Below, one piece after another: positions 8,177-17,164 of a stretch of 42,552 bases of DNA (positions are counted from its first letter, which is position 1; each line of letters opens with the position of its first letter). Origin of the DNA: CAYPGJ01 sp964638515 (lineage in GTDB: Bacteria > Planctomycetota > Phycisphaerae > Phycisphaerales > UBA1924). Below the pieces are notes generated by a model. The model had not been told where the DNA came from. It worked only from the letters and a program-made list of their open reading frames with translations, and did not search any database. The translations under genes were made by a program, and so were the position numbers. The stretch lies in NCBI GenBank assembly GCA_964638515.1, contig CAZWZL010000026.1, positions 1 through 42,552 of the forward strand, in the 5' to 3' direction.

Positions 8177-9250
8177 ATGACTCCGACCACCCCAGACCCT
8201 TCCCCGACCCCTGCCGGCGCCCGACGCAACGCCGCGGTCCTCATCACCGGCGCCTCCGGCGAGATGGGCCACGGGCTCATTCACGCCCTGCACGCCCGAG
8301 GCCGACGGGACATTCTCGCCCTCGACATCCGTGAGGTCGATCCGGAGCTGCGCCCCTATTGCAGAGAATCGCTCGTCGGGGACATCACCGACACGGCTCT
8401 TCTCGAACGGCTGCTCGCCACGTACGAGATTGACGCCGTGTTCCACCTCGCGGCCCTGCTCTCCACGCGCTCCGAGTACGCCCCCGAAGCAGCCCATCAG
8501 GTCAATGTCGTGGGGACGCTCAACCTGCTACGACTCGCCAACGAACAGGCCCGCTCGCACGGCCGGTCGGTCGCGTTCATCTTCCCTTCCAGCATCGCCG
8601 CGTACGGCATACCCAATCTCGAAACCAAGACTCGCGCGGGCAAGGTGCGCGAGGAGCAGTTCAATTCGCCGGCGACGATGTACGGCTGCAACAAGCTCTC
8701 GTGCGAGCATCTCGGGACCTACTACGCCGAGCAGTACCGCCGGCTGGCCAAGGACCGAGGCGTGAATCGGCTCGATTTCCGGTGCATCCGTTTCCCCGGC
8801 ATCATCAGCGCGTTCACCCTTCCCTCGGGTGGAACGTCGGACTACGCGCCGGAGATGATCCACGCCGCGGCGCAAGGTCAGCCGTATCACTGCTTTGCCC
8901 GGCCGGACGCCCGCATCCCCTTCATGACCATGCCCGACGCGATCGAGGCGCTCCTCGCGCTGCACGATGCGCCGAGCGAGAATCTGACAACCCGCGTGTA
9001 CAACATCTCCGCCTTCGCACCCTCGGCCGAAGAAGTGCTGCAGATCGTCGAGCGGCATTTCCCCGGCGCCCGCAGGCTCGTGGATTTTCGCGTCGATCAG
9101 GCCCGGCAGGGCATCATCGATTCCTGGCCCGCTGACACGGATGACTCCCGTGCGCGCGCCGAGTGGGGCTATGCGCCCAAGCACGACCTCGAGTCGGCAT
9201 TCCGTGACTACCTCGTCCCCAACATCAAAAAACGGTACGCCCACGCATGA
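8177..9250 (+). CDS. tdh: L-threonine 3-dehydrogenase, NAD-dependent epimerase/SDR type
   Basis: 357 residues from ATG 8177. The Rossmann NAD motif is GASGEMG (25-31) after a short Pro-rich N-terminus; the catalytic pair is Y169 and K173 (MYGCNK). The C-terminal half carries signatures of epimerase-type threonine dehydrogenases rather than sugar epimerases: RFPGIIS, GGTSDYAPEM, PFMTMPDAIEALLALHDAP, RQGIIDSWPADTDDSRARAEWGY. The enzyme oxidises L-threonine to 2-amino-3-oxobutyrate, normally cleaved to glycine and acetyl-CoA by Kbl; no kbl is in this window. The stop overlaps the start of the next gene (ATGA), so it is coupled to the cyclodeaminase-family gene, which suggests glycine and one-carbon metabolism. 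Confidence 0.88.
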   Translation: MTPTTPDPSPTPAGARRNAAVLITGASGEMGHGLIHALHARGRRDILALDIREVDPELRPYCRESLVGDITDTALLERLLATYEIDAVFHLAALLSTRSEYAPEAAHQVNVVGTLNLLRLANEQARSHGRSVAFIFPSSIAAYGIPNLETKTRAGKVREEQFNSPATMYGCNKLSCEHLGTYYAEQYRRLAKDRGVNRLDFRCIRFPGIISAFTLPSGGTSDYAPEMIHAAAQGQPYHCFARPDARIPFMTMPDAIEALLALHDAPSENLTTRVYNISAFAPSAEEVLQIVERHFPGARRLVDFRVDQARQGIIDSWPADTDDSRARAEWGYAPKHDLESAFRDYLVPNIKKRYAHA

Positions 9251-9858
9251 GCATCTCCTCCGATTCCGTTGGTGTGTTTCTCGATTCGCTCGCCGCCAAG
9301 ACCGCCACGCCCGGAGGCGGCGCCGCGGCCTGCCTTGCCGGCGCCACCGCCGCTTCGCTCGCGCACATGGTGATCGCGTTTTCGATCGGGCGCAAGAGCC
9401 TGGCGGAGCACCAGCCCGCGCTGGACGAGGCGTCGGCCGGCCTGCTCACCATGCAGCGCGAGTTTCTCCGCCTGGCCGACGAAGACGCCCTTGCGTACGG
9501 CGCGCTCAACGCGGCGCTCAAGCTGAGCCCCGATGACCCCTCCAAGCCCGCCACGCTGGCCGCGAGCGCTCGCGCTGCCACGGACGTCCCGCAGCGCGCG
9601 CTGGCTCGCTCGCTCGAGCTTCTCAAGCTCTGCGCCACACTCCGATCCATGACCAATCCGCATCTGCGATCCGACCTCGCCATCGCCGCCGTGCTCGCCG
9701 ACGCCGCGGCCCGAGCATCTCGATGGAACATCGCCATCAACGCGCCGACGCTCGATGACGCGGCTCCGGGCGAAGGCTCCGCGGCCCTGCAGGTCGCGGA
9801 CCGGGCGTGCGCGGATGCGGCCGCGCTGCTGGAAGCCGTCGAAGCCCAGTGCGTCTAG
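9247..9858 (+). CDS. Formiminotransferase-cyclodeaminase/cyclohydrolase family protein (FTCD_C)
   Basis: 203 residues. The start ATG overlaps the tdh stop. The N-terminus FLDSLAAKTATPGGGAAACLAGATAASL is the hallmark of the FTCD_C/FchA family, in which the PGGGSA-type loop binds folate. The rest is an all-helical bundle, including DEDALAYGALNAALKLS and the late RWNIAINA. Relatives act as methenyltetrahydrofolate cyclohydrolase or formiminotetrahydrofolate cyclodeaminase; serine-cycle cyclohydrolases are close. With threonine dehydrogenase immediately upstream, a role in one-carbon units derived from threonine/glycine is plausible, but the exact reaction cannot be chosen from sequence. Confidence 0.87.
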   Translation: MSISSDSVGVFLDSLAAKTATPGGGAAACLAGATAASLAHMVIAFSIGRKSLAEHQPALDEASAGLLTMQREFLRLADEDALAYGALNAALKLSPDDPSKPATLAASARAATDVPQRALARSLELLKLCATLRSMTNPHLRSDLAIAAVLADAAARASRWNIAINAPTLDDAAPGEGSAALQVADRACADAAALLEAVEAQCV

Positions 9859-9909
9859 GGCCGGTGTGCCGATTGGGCGTTCCCCCCTGGCCAGCCGATA
9901 CTTGATCTC

Positions 9910-10164
9910 GTGCCCGACCCGCGCGACATCGTGGACATTCCCGGCATCCAAACCCCACGGCCCGAGCCGCAGGGCGAGCCGCGGTCGAACGGGCGGGGAA
10001 CACCCTTCCTTTCGATCTGGTTCCGGTGCTGCCACGTCTACGCGCGCGTCTACCGCAATCAGAGCCACACGGCGTACGAGGGCCGTTGCCCGCGCTGCGG
10101 CTTGCCCGTGCGTGCGCGCATCGGCGCAGGCGGCACGCCGCGACGCATCTTTGAGGCAAGCTGA
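9910..10164 (+). CDS. Small zinc-ribbon-like protein
   Basis: 84 residues from GTG 9910, 51 bases after the cyclodeaminase-family gene. The first 30 residues are Pro/Gly-rich and probably disordered. The core is FRCCHVYARVYRNQSHTAY followed by GRCPRCGLPVRARIGAGG. The Cys pairs CC and CPRC, with the basic spacing, look like a one-metal zinc ribbon. Such small ribbons are common in planctomycetes with unknown roles. It probably shares the transcript of the two preceding genes. Confidence 0.65.
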   Translation: MPDPRDIVDIPGIQTPRPEPQGEPRSNGRGTPFLSIWFRCCHVYARVYRNQSHTAYEGRCPRCGLPVRARIGAGGTPRRIFEAS

Positions 10165-10194
10165 CCCCGCGCGCGCCCACCCACCGGCCTTCCG

Positions 10195-11157
10195 TCAGGC
10201 GTACACCTCCATGAACACGCGTCTCGTCGGCTTGATCTCCCGGTGGATCATCCGACGCGTCCACTCCTTGATGTGCCCCAGCGTCGAGCCCTCCACTTCC
10301 AGGTAGGCCCCGAGATCGTGCGTGTTGAGCCGCTCGGCAAGGTGCTGAAACACGCCCAGTTCCATCCCCGCGACCCCGCAGATGTAGATGAGCGTTCGAT
10401 CGTTGGTCAGCATGGGAAGCAGGCGATCTTTCTCGGTGCGGAGCCGATCGTGCACGTACATCGGGTCGTGCCCGTCGGCTTGCCGCTCGCGCGAAATCGC
10501 CGTGATGTAGTGGAAGTTCGAGTGCTTCTCTGCGAGCGCGAGAAACTCGGCGTGGTACAGCAGATCGGTCGCGTACGGCGCCCCCATCACGAGCGCGACC
10601 TGCGAAGCGCAATCCCGCTCGAGCAGGTCCAGCACCATGCCCCGGAACGGCGCCACCCCCGTGCCCGTCGCGAAAAACAGATAATCGTGCGCTGCACGAT
10701 CCACAGGCAGCAGGAACCGCTTGCCCGCCGGACCGGTCAGCGTGGCTTCCTGGCCCACGTTCAGGTCACAAAGGTGGTTCGACGCCACACCCAGAAACAA
10801 CTTGTGCGTCTCCCAATGCTCATCGACCGTCCGCTTGACGGTCACCGCGATCACCTTTCCCGACCCATCTTCGCCTCGGCTGGGCGACGCCAGGGAGTAC
10901 AGCCGGACCTTGTGCGGCTTGCCGTGCTCGTCCACACCCGGCGAGAGCACACCCACAGATTGTCCGGGGAGGCAAATGCCCTCCAGACCGGTGCCCGAGA
11001 CGTCGAACGAGACGTGGCGCGTGAAGCCCGCGGCCTTGCGGCTCGTACACACCTCGTTCCCGACCACACGCACCACCACCGGATCCTTCGGCGTGTACAG
11101 GTGCATCTTCGCCTCGGGAAGCACCAATCCTGTTCCGCCGTCCGTCGCGCTCATCAT
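10195..11157 (-). CDS. Ferredoxin-NADP(+) reductase-like flavoprotein
   Basis: 320 residues from ATG 11157 (or 11154), with AGGA just upstream. The N-terminal FAD-binding barrel shows RLYSLASPSRG, the FAD motif, and GPAGKRFLLP. The NADP domain shows GTGVAPFRGMVLDLLE, LVMGAPYATDLLYHAEF and YICGVAGMELGVFQHL, and the protein ends near FMEVY as plant-type FNRs do. It should move electrons between NADPH and a ferredoxin or flavodoxin. No ferredoxin gene is next to it. It is convergent with the zinc-ribbon gene (30-base gap) and divergent from the Fn3/dockerin gene, with their promoters in the shared 160-base interval. Confidence 0.88.
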   Translation of the reverse strand: MMSATDGGTGLVLPEAKMHLYTPKDPVVVRVVGNEVCTSRKAAGFTRHVSFDVSGTGLEGICLPGQSVGVLSPGVDEHGKPHKVRLYSLASPSRGEDGSGKVIAVTVKRTVDEHWETHKLFLGVASNHLCDLNVGQEATLTGPAGKRFLLPVDRAAHDYLFFATGTGVAPFRGMVLDLLERDCASQVALVMGAPYATDLLYHAEFLALAEKHSNFHYITAISRERQADGHDPMYVHDRLRTEKDRLLPMLTNDRTLIYICGVAGMELGVFQHLAERLNTHDLGAYLEVEGSTLGHIKEWTRRMIHREIKPTRRVFMEVYA

Positions 11158-11318
11158 GCGTCCTGATAATCGAGGCCCGCGGGCGCCTGCCCACTCGGCA
11201 AGCCCCACCCAGACCCACTCCGGGAACTCAAATCCCCCGGCCGCGTATGGCCCCGAGGATATCCTCCCCCATGCTGCACACGGGGAAACACCCCCGTCAT
11301 TCGCAGACAGGACGCACT

Positions 11319-13421
11319 ATGGGACGCCTCGGCTGGGCCGTCATACTCGGTTGCATTCTCGGGATGATCCTGTTCGGGATCCTCCAGCAGCGGGGATGCC
11401 GCGCGGACGCGGATTCCGCCGCCACCGTGGCCGTGGCCCCCGAGATCGCCGCGGTTCCGGCCCCCGCCCCAACCCAATCCGGCCCTGCCTCGCCCTCGTG
11501 GACCCGTTCTGGAGGCTATTCCAACCCCGCGGCCCAACGTTCACCCTCCGATAACCCCCAGCGGCCACCCTCCCCCCGGGATCGCGAGTACGACCATTAC
11601 CGACGGATGCAGGGGTCCGGGGAGACCAACCCGGTGACCCCCGCCCGGCCCCAGCCCACCATCCTCGACAATGGAGTTCGTCGGCCGGTCAATCCCGCCG
11701 CCACGCCACGCACTCGCCCGCGCCAACCCACGCCCGTCGCCATCGGAGGCGCCCCGGTTGGAGCACCCGCGGGAGCCGTGGCAGCCACCGCGGACGGCGC
11801 CCAAGCGGCGCCGGCGTTCGCTCCCGCCGCGCAAGAGTTTGCGCCCGCGTTCTTTCCACCTGCATTCTCGTCGTCGAGTTCCTCGAGCAGCGCGGGGTCG
11901 TCCCCTTCAGCATCAGGCCGCGGCTCCGGGGTCGCCCCTGCCCCGGGTGGGCTTGGGTCCGGCGCGCCCTCCGATTCCGGAGCATTCACCGTCGTCACCG
12001 GCACGCCTCAGACCACGACACCCCCACCGGGCGGCACGGACCTCGCCCCGACCCCATTCACGCTCGCATTTCCGGCGAATGGTGCACGCGACGTCCAATC
12101 ACCCATCCAACTCCGCTGGAACGCCTCGACCAATGCCACCGCGTATCGCGTGCGCGTTTCCACATCCTCTTCGCTCGCGTCGCCGATCCTCGAACGCGCC
12201 AACCTCACCTCGATCACGTTCACCATTCCTGACGGCACGCTCACGCCCGGCGCCAACTACTTCTGGTCGGTGACGGCCACGAACGCCACCTCCACGACCG
12301 CGCGCGAGGCCACCGGCGCGTTCTCCTTCTCCACGGCTTCAACCCCCCCCACCACCGGCCCGGCGGGCCCCGGCGCGTTTGCGCTGACCGCCCCGGCCAA
12401 CAGCTCTCGGGGTCACACCGGCGCCGTCACGCTGGCATGGTCCGCGAGCCAGGGCGCTACGTCCTACGCCGTGAGCGTGGCGCGCGACGCCGGATTCACG
12501 CAGGTGCTTGCCTCCAGCACACTGACGCAGACCTCGTTCGCGCTCACAGGGTCCACGCTCGACCCCGGCACAACGTACTTCTGGCGCGTCGAAGCCCGGA
12601 ACACCACGGGACATCGCCTCGTCGGCCCCTCTTCCTTCGTCATGCTCGGCAAACCGGGTGCGTTCTCGCTCCTCACCCCGACCGACAACGCCAACCCGGC
12701 GCCGTCCCCCGTGGTGCTGACCTGGACGCCGAGCGTGGACGCCGCGGCCTACCGAGTGGAGGTCGCCACCGACGCCGGATTCCTGAATCGGGTCGTCAAT
12801 CGCGGCAATCTCACGACCCCGACGGCCGCGTTGCTCCCATCTGAACTCCAGCCCGGGACCCGCTATTTCTGGCGCGTCACCGCGTCGAACGCAATCGATT
12901 TCACGGGCTCGAGCCCGACGTCGCGCTCGTTCACCACGCGCGCCGGGCCCGGGCCGTTCGCGCTGGTCTCGCCCGACGCGGATGCGTCGGTCGGGCTTCC
13001 GGTCACGTTGCAGTGGGACGCTTCGGAGAGCGCGCTGCTCTACCGGGTGGAGGTTTCCGCGTCCGAGTCGTTCTCCACACTCATCGTCAACCAACTCGTG
13101 GTCCCTCTGGTCTCGGGCACGCAGTTCACCGTGCCAGAGGGCCTGCTCACGCTGGGCCAGCGGTACTTCTGGCGGGTGACCGCCTCGAGCGAAGGCGGCG
13201 ATCGAGCCGCCACCGGCGGCCCGCGCGCGTTCCGTGCGGGCGTGGCCGACTATGACGTCAACGATGACGGCGTGGTCGACGTGCTCGACATGTACGCGTA
13301 CGCCGGGCTCGCTTCCCCCACGGACCTCAACGGGGACGGGCGCGCCGACGCCGCGGACCGCACCGGCCTCCGAAATGCCGCGCGGGCCCGGGAGCCGCAG
13401 GACATGCTCGTTCGCAATTGA
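11319..13421 (+). CDS. Membrane-anchored protein with Fn3-like repeats and a dockerin-like Ca-binding end
   Basis: 700 residues from ATG 11319, eight bases after AGGA; a longer in-frame start at 11247 lacks support. A transmembrane or signal-anchor helix spans residues 5-22 (GWAVILGCILGMILFGIL), with a Cys at residue 27. Residues 30-240 are Pro/Ala/Ser-rich and disordered, with an eight-serine run. Four similar domains of about 95-100 residues follow (starting near 245, 352, 447 and 545). Each has a pattern of the type FxLxxP...W..S..A..YxVxVxxxxxF followed by a late YFWRVxAxN; these resemble fibronectin type III. Near 642-690 two Ca-loop repeats (DVNDDGVVDVLD and DLNGDGRADAAD) make a dockerin-like module. 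Likely surface exposed; partners unknown. Confidence 0.83.
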   Translation: MGRLGWAVILGCILGMILFGILQQRGCRADADSAATVAVAPEIAAVPAPAPTQSGPASPSWTRSGGYSNPAAQRSPSDNPQRPPSPRDREYDHYRRMQGSGETNPVTPARPQPTILDNGVRRPVNPAATPRTRPRQPTPVAIGGAPVGAPAGAVAATADGAQAAPAFAPAAQEFAPAFFPPAFSSSSSSSSAGSSPSASGRGSGVAPAPGGLGSGAPSDSGAFTVVTGTPQTTTPPPGGTDLAPTPFTLAFPANGARDVQSPIQLRWNASTNATAYRVRVSTSSSLASPILERANLTSITFTIPDGTLTPGANYFWSVTATNATSTTAREATGAFSFSTASTPPTTGPAGPGAFALTAPANSSRGHTGAVTLAWSASQGATSYAVSVARDAGFTQVLASSTLTQTSFALTGSTLDPGTTYFWRVEARNTTGHRLVGPSSFVMLGKPGAFSLLTPTDNANPAPSPVVLTWTPSVDAAAYRVEVATDAGFLNRVVNRGNLTTPTAALLPSELQPGTRYFWRVTASNAIDFTGSSPTSRSFTTRAGPGPFALVSPDADASVGLPVTLQWDASESALLYRVEVSASESFSTLIVNQLVVPLVSGTQFTVPEGLLTLGQRYFWRVTASSEGGDRAATGGPRAFRAGVADYDVNDDGVVDVLDMYAYAGLASPTDLNGDGRADAADRTGLRNAARAREPQDMLVRN

Positions 13422-13440
13422 TATTCACTGGCTCCCACGC

Positions 13441-13977
13441 TCAACGGCCGCCATAGCGATGCAGGGCCTCCCGGACGACGCGCGCGATCTCGTCGGGGTT
13501 CCCGACGCTCACCCAGCATGCTTCCGGCACACCGGCCGCGGACGCCGCGGAGAAGCACACCGTCCCGAGCCCGAACAGCCGCTCGGACACGCTTTTGGTC
13601 ACGTCAAGCGACTGGATGTTCCGCAGCGCGGACTCGTACCGGCGCCGCCGGAGCACGCCGAATTCCCGGATCACACGCCGATCCGTCAGGACGTACGCGC
13701 GGCACGCCCAGTCCGCCGTCTGCCAGAGCAGCCTTGCGACGACCAGGGTGACGATGCCCGTCTCCACCACACCCTGCCCCACCGGTGAATACACCCCGCC
13801 CGCCAACAGCCACAGCGGAGCCCCCAGCAGCGCAATCAACATCAATTCACGCAACGAACCGATGAGAATGAACACCCCGTGCGGCCGAAGGTTCAGAATC
13901 ACTATCTCGCCGTCGTCCACGCCCCGCACGCGCGCCGCCGGAGCCCCGGCCGCCACCGATCCCGCGCCCCCGGACAT
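13441..13977 (-). CDS. Membrane protein with bacterial PH domain (YdbS/DUF304-like)
   Basis: About 178 residues. ATG 13977 shares a base with the hpt stop (TGATG), preceded by a G-rich GGGAGG; GTG 13980 is an alternative. Two hydrophobic helices lie at about 45-95 (LRELMLIALLGAPLWLLAGG and VETGIVTLVVARLLW). They are followed by a bacterial PH domain: YVLTDRRVIREFGVLRRRRYE, NIQSLDVTKSVSERLFGLG and late strands. DUF304 proteins are small membrane proteins of unclear function. Coupled to hpt; no functional link known. Confidence 0.85.
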   Translation of the reverse strand: MSGGAGSVAAGAPAARVRGVDDGEIVILNLRPHGVFILIGSLRELMLIALLGAPLWLLAGGVYSPVGQGVVETGIVTLVVARLLWQTADWACRAYVLTDRRVIREFGVLRRRRYESALRNIQSLDVTKSVSERLFGLGTVCFSAASAAGVPEACWVSVGNPDEIARVVREALHRYGGR

Positions 13978-14528
13978 CACGCCTCCCCCCCGCCCTCGAG
14001 CGCCACGATGTCCGGCCGGTTCCGCTCGAGTCCGTCGTAATCCAGCCCGTACCCGATCACGAACACATCCGGGATGTCGAAGCCGGCGACGTCGGCCTCG
14101 ACCTCGGCCTCCCGCACCTTGTCCTTGCGCAGCAGAACACAGATCCGAAGGCTCGCCGGCGATTGCGCCGCGAGCAGCCCCCGCAGGAGCGCCAGCGTGC
14201 GCCCCGTGTCGAGGATGTCATCCACAACGATCACGTGCTTACCCTTCAGCCCGGTGGGCGTCTGGCTACGCATCATCAGGTCGGCCGGACGGGTCGTCCG
14301 CCCGCGGTACGACGACACCGTCACCGGGTGGATCGACATGCGAACGGGCATCGACCGGATCAGGTCCGCCGCGAACACGAGCGCCCCCGTCATCACGGGC
14401 ACCATTACCACCTCGTCCCCGTCCGTCATCTCACGCTGCAACGCCGCACAGATCTCCGAGCCCATCGCGCGAACCCGCGCCGCGATCCGGTCCCGGTCGA
14501 TCAACACGCGCTCCTGCGTCGGCGGCAT
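13977..14528 (-). CDS. hpt: Hypoxanthine phosphoribosyltransferase
   Basis: 183 residues. The PRPP-binding motif VIVVDDILDTGRTL and the upstream loop VPVMTGALVFAADLIR are typical of type I PRTases. The SSYRG in the flexible loop region and the late FVIGYGLDYDGLERNRPDI are those of hypoxanthine/guanine phosphoribosyltransferases. It salvages hypoxanthine to IMP with PRPP. Start ATG 14528 is 50 bases from the divergent pgi start, so both promoters must lie in that short interval. The stop overlaps the start of the PH-domain gene. Confidence 0.93.
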   Translation of the reverse strand: MPPTQERVLIDRDRIAARVRAMGSEICAALQREMTDGDEVVMVPVMTGALVFAADLIRSMPVRMSIHPVTVSSYRGRTTRPADLMMRSQTPTGLKGKHVIVVDDILDTGRTLALLRGLLAAQSPASLRICVLLRKDKVREAEVEADVAGFDIPDVFVIGYGLDYDGLERNRPDIVALEGGGEA

Positions 14529-14578
14529 CCGCGCATCCTACCCCCACGGCCGGCCACCGCGAGGTACTCTCAGCCCTC

Positions 14579-16003
14579 ATGATCACCCTCACGTACGCGA
14601 ACTGCCTCTCCACTCGGGTCGGCTCGCACGGGCTCGATCCGGCATCCCTCGCGCCCGGCTCCGACGCAGCCAAGGCCGCGACCGCCATGACCCGATCGCT
14701 CGAAGCCTCCCGAGGCTCCGGCTGGGAGGCGTGGCGGAATCTCGCGCGCGATCCGGCCCGCGCAAGCCATGTCAACGCCGTTCGCGCACTGGCCGACAAA
14801 CACCGTCCGACGGCCGAGAACCTGATCGTGCTTGGCATCGGCGGCTCCGCCCTGGGCAACATCGCGCTGCAAGCCTCCCTCAATGACCCGCTGTGGAATC
14901 TCCTCCCGCCGGCGCGCCGCGAGGGCCCGCGGGTCTTCATCGTGGACAACGTCGATCCCGTCCTCTTCGGCTCCGTGCTCGCCTTCGTGCGCGAAACCGA
15001 CCCGAGACTCGAACGCACCGTCTTCAACGTCGTCTCCAAGTCGGGCGAGACGGCCGAGACGGCCGCGCAGTTCATCACCATCCGGCAACTCCTGATCGAC
15101 ACGCTCGGGAAAAAGGCCCACGCGGCGCGCATCGTCGCCATCACCGATCCCGCCAAAGGCACGATGCGCAAGATCTGCGACGCCGAGGGCTACGAAACGC
15201 TCCCCGTCCCCGACGGCGTCGGCGGCCGATTCTCCGTCCTCTCTCCCGTCGGGCTCTTTTCCGCCGCCATGTGCGGCATCGACATCGACGCATTGCTCGA
15301 CGGCGCCGCCGAGATGGACATGCGATGCAGCCACGAGGACCTCGCGCGGAATCCCGCCGCGATGCTCGCCACGCTCCTCGTCCGCCTAGCCGGGGAAAAG
15401 GGCAAGCGCAACCACGTGATGATGCCCTATTCCTCCCAGCTCTATCTTCTCGCGGATTGGTTCCGCCAACTCTGGGCCGAGTCCCTCGGCAAGCGGCACG
15501 ACAAATCAGGCAAGGAGGTCTTCACCGGCTATACGCCCATCAAGGCGCTGGGAACCACCGACCAGCATTCGCAGGTCCAGCTCTACCGGGAAGGCCCGAA
15601 CGACAAGGCCTTCGCGCTCGTCGATGTGCAGGACTGGGCCAAGTCCGATCTCCAGATTCCCAAGGGTCTCGACATCGAAGCGCTCACCTACCTCCAAGGC
15701 GCTTCCTTCGGCGCGCTGCTCAACGCCGAAAAGCGAGCCACCGAGTTTGCATTGCTCGAAAGCCAGCGCCCGAACTTCACGATCACGCTCCCGCGCATCT
15801 CGCCGCGCCACGTCGGCGAGTTCCTCATGCTGTGGGAAGTGGCGACCTCGTACGCCGGACTGATGCTCGGCATCGACGCGTACGACCAGCCCGCCGTCGA
15901 GACCGGCAAAGTGGCCACCTTCGGACTCATGGGGCGATCCGGGTTCGAGGAATGGCGCCAGAAGGTGGACCAGGCGCTGGCCCCCACCACCCACACGATC
16001 TGA
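14579..16003 (+). CDS. pgi: Glucose-6-phosphate isomerase
   Basis: 474 residues from ATG 14579. The frame is open far upstream, but those codons overlap the PH-domain and hpt genes on the other strand and carry no Pgi motif. Visible motifs: GIGGSALGNIAL and SKSGETAETAAQF (sugar-phosphate binding), GGRFSVLSPVGLFSAAMCGID, QLWAESLGKR, and TDQHSQVQLYREGPNDK. The last two fit the catalytic and substrate region. Interconverts glucose-6-phosphate and fructose-6-phosphate. The length is near the shorter bacterial Pgi class. Transcribed divergently from hpt. Confidence 0.94.
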   Translation: MITLTYANCLSTRVGSHGLDPASLAPGSDAAKAATAMTRSLEASRGSGWEAWRNLARDPARASHVNAVRALADKHRPTAENLIVLGIGGSALGNIALQASLNDPLWNLLPPARREGPRVFIVDNVDPVLFGSVLAFVRETDPRLERTVFNVVSKSGETAETAAQFITIRQLLIDTLGKKAHAARIVAITDPAKGTMRKICDAEGYETLPVPDGVGGRFSVLSPVGLFSAAMCGIDIDALLDGAAEMDMRCSHEDLARNPAAMLATLLVRLAGEKGKRNHVMMPYSSQLYLLADWFRQLWAESLGKRHDKSGKEVFTGYTPIKALGTTDQHSQVQLYREGPNDKAFALVDVQDWAKSDLQIPKGLDIEALTYLQGASFGALLNAEKRATEFALLESQRPNFTITLPRISPRHVGEFLMLWEVATSYAGLMLGIDAYDQPAVETGKVATFGLMGRSGFEEWRQKVDQALAPTTHTI

Positions 16004-16298
16004 CCGCCTCCCCACTGTCAAAGCGGGCAAACTTGCAGCGCGCCGAATGGCTCTCGACGGCCCCGGACGCCCCTCTTCCGGCCCAAAACACCCCCGCGAA
16101 CAGCGATTTCACTCTGGACGCGGCAATCCGGGTCGGGTAGTCTGTCCGTCCCTCGCAGGGTTTGCACAGCCCGCGAGCGGTCGAAAACCCAGGTCGCAGC
16201 ACTCAGATCGTGGCATCGGGCCGCGGCGCTTCTGTTCCCCCTCGGGCTTTTCGAGAGTCGGCGTCCGACGCCGAGAGTCTGGCAACGGAGAGAGACAG
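16004..16298 (+). other. Intergenic stretch with a leader hairpin
   Basis: No convincing gene lies between pgi and the PEP-CTERM gene. Just before the Shine-Dalgarno (GGAGAGAG) is a hairpin TCGGCG-tccga-CGCCGA (16258-16274), flanked by direct repeats GAGAGTC. It could be a leader structure; no clear promoter was picked. Confidence 0.4.
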
Positions 16299-17015
16299 AT
16301 GAAGATGACCGCCCCACTCGTGGCACTGGCGTGCCTCACCGCGTCCTCGATCGCCGCCCCGCTCGTGTCCGACGCGTTCAATTACCCCGACGGCAACCTC
16401 ATCGGCAACGGCGCATGGGCCGCGCATTCCGGCGCCGGCAACAGCCCCGTCCAGGTCTCTGGCGGCACGATTGTGCTCAATCAGGGTTCCGGGTCGCGCG
16501 AGGACGTCAATCTCGGCGCCGGCGCCATCCTCGGAAACGGCGAGACGTGGTACGCCGGCTTCGACATGAAGAACTCCGGCGGCTCCGCGAGCGTGTACTT
16601 CGCCCACTTCATCCAGGGCACGTCCGGCTTCGACGCCCGTGTCTTCATCACCGCCCCAACCTCCGGCGGCAACTACACCGTCGGCTTCTCTTCCTCGTCG
16701 ACGATCGCCGCCACGTGGGCCACCGACCTCACCTTCGGCGAGTGGAACCGCATCATCATCTCATACTCCCGAGGCACCGGCGAAGCCCGCCTCTGGATCA
16801 ACCCAATCTCTCAGGCCAGCACCAATCTCATGTACATCTCCCCGTTCGCCAACACGGCCATGGAAGGCATCGCCTTCCGCCAGGCCGCCGGCGACTCTTC
16901 TCAAATGATCGACAACGTGAACCTCGGAACCACCTTTGACGACGTGGTCCCCGCGCCCGGGCCCGCGGCCCTCATGGTGCTCGGCGGAATGACCATCCTG
17001 CGTCGCCACCGCTGA
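16299..17015 (+). CDS. PEP-CTERM-type exported protein
   Basis: 238 residues from ATG 16299, with GGAGAGAG upstream. Residues 1-19 are a signal peptide (APLVALACLTASSIA). The mature part is beta-rich with Asn/Gly/Ser bias and a laminin-G-like strand pattern (WYAGFDMKNSGG, FGEWNRIIISYSRGTGEARLWI). The end is a short Pro-Gly motif, a hydrophobic helix and basic residues (VPAPGPAALMVLGGMTILRRHR without interruption, near 217-238). This matches PEP-CTERM sorting tails processed by exosortases. Likely secreted to or held at the surface or in the matrix. No exosortase gene is in the window. An intrinsic terminator follows. Confidence 0.85.
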   Translation: MKMTAPLVALACLTASSIAAPLVSDAFNYPDGNLIGNGAWAAHSGAGNSPVQVSGGTIVLNQGSGSREDVNLGAGAILGNGETWYAGFDMKNSGGSASVYFAHFIQGTSGFDARVFITAPTSGGNYTVGFSSSSTIAATWATDLTFGEWNRIIISYSRGTGEARLWINPISQASTNLMYISPFANTAMEGIAFRQAAGDSSQMIDNVNLGTTFDDVVPAPGPAALMVLGGMTILRRHR

Positions 17016-17045
17016 ACGCGCCGGACATCTTGATCTTCGCTCCGT

Positions 17046-17074
17046 AGGCGGCCTCAACAGCCGCCTGTTTTTTT
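17046..17074 (+). terminator. Intrinsic terminator of the PEP-CTERM gene
   Basis: Stem AGGCGGC (17046-17052) and GCCGCCT (17060-17066), a 7-base loop, then seven Ts. It lies about 30 bases past the stop. Confidence 0.85.
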
Positions 17075-17091
17075 GGGGCGCAAGCCGCCCC

Positions 17092-17128
17092 AAAAAGAAA
17101 GACCGCCCCGATCTCTCGACCGGGGCGG
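17092..17128 (-). terminator. Intrinsic terminator downstream of flagellin 1
   Basis: On the minus strand the stem CCGCCCCG/CGGGGCGG (17103-17110 with 17121-17128) is followed by TCTTTCTTTTT. A second perfect 11-bp stem (17070-17080 with 17086-17096) lies just beyond, giving back-to-back hairpins between convergent genes. Confidence 0.8.
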
Positions 17129-17164
17129 CGTTCATGTCGGGGTCACGTTCCGATGAACAGGAAC

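Noticed and set aside
14570..15334. Minus-strand ORF opposite pgi
   Set aside because: Reverse complement of the pgi coding sequence; no independent start signal or motif.
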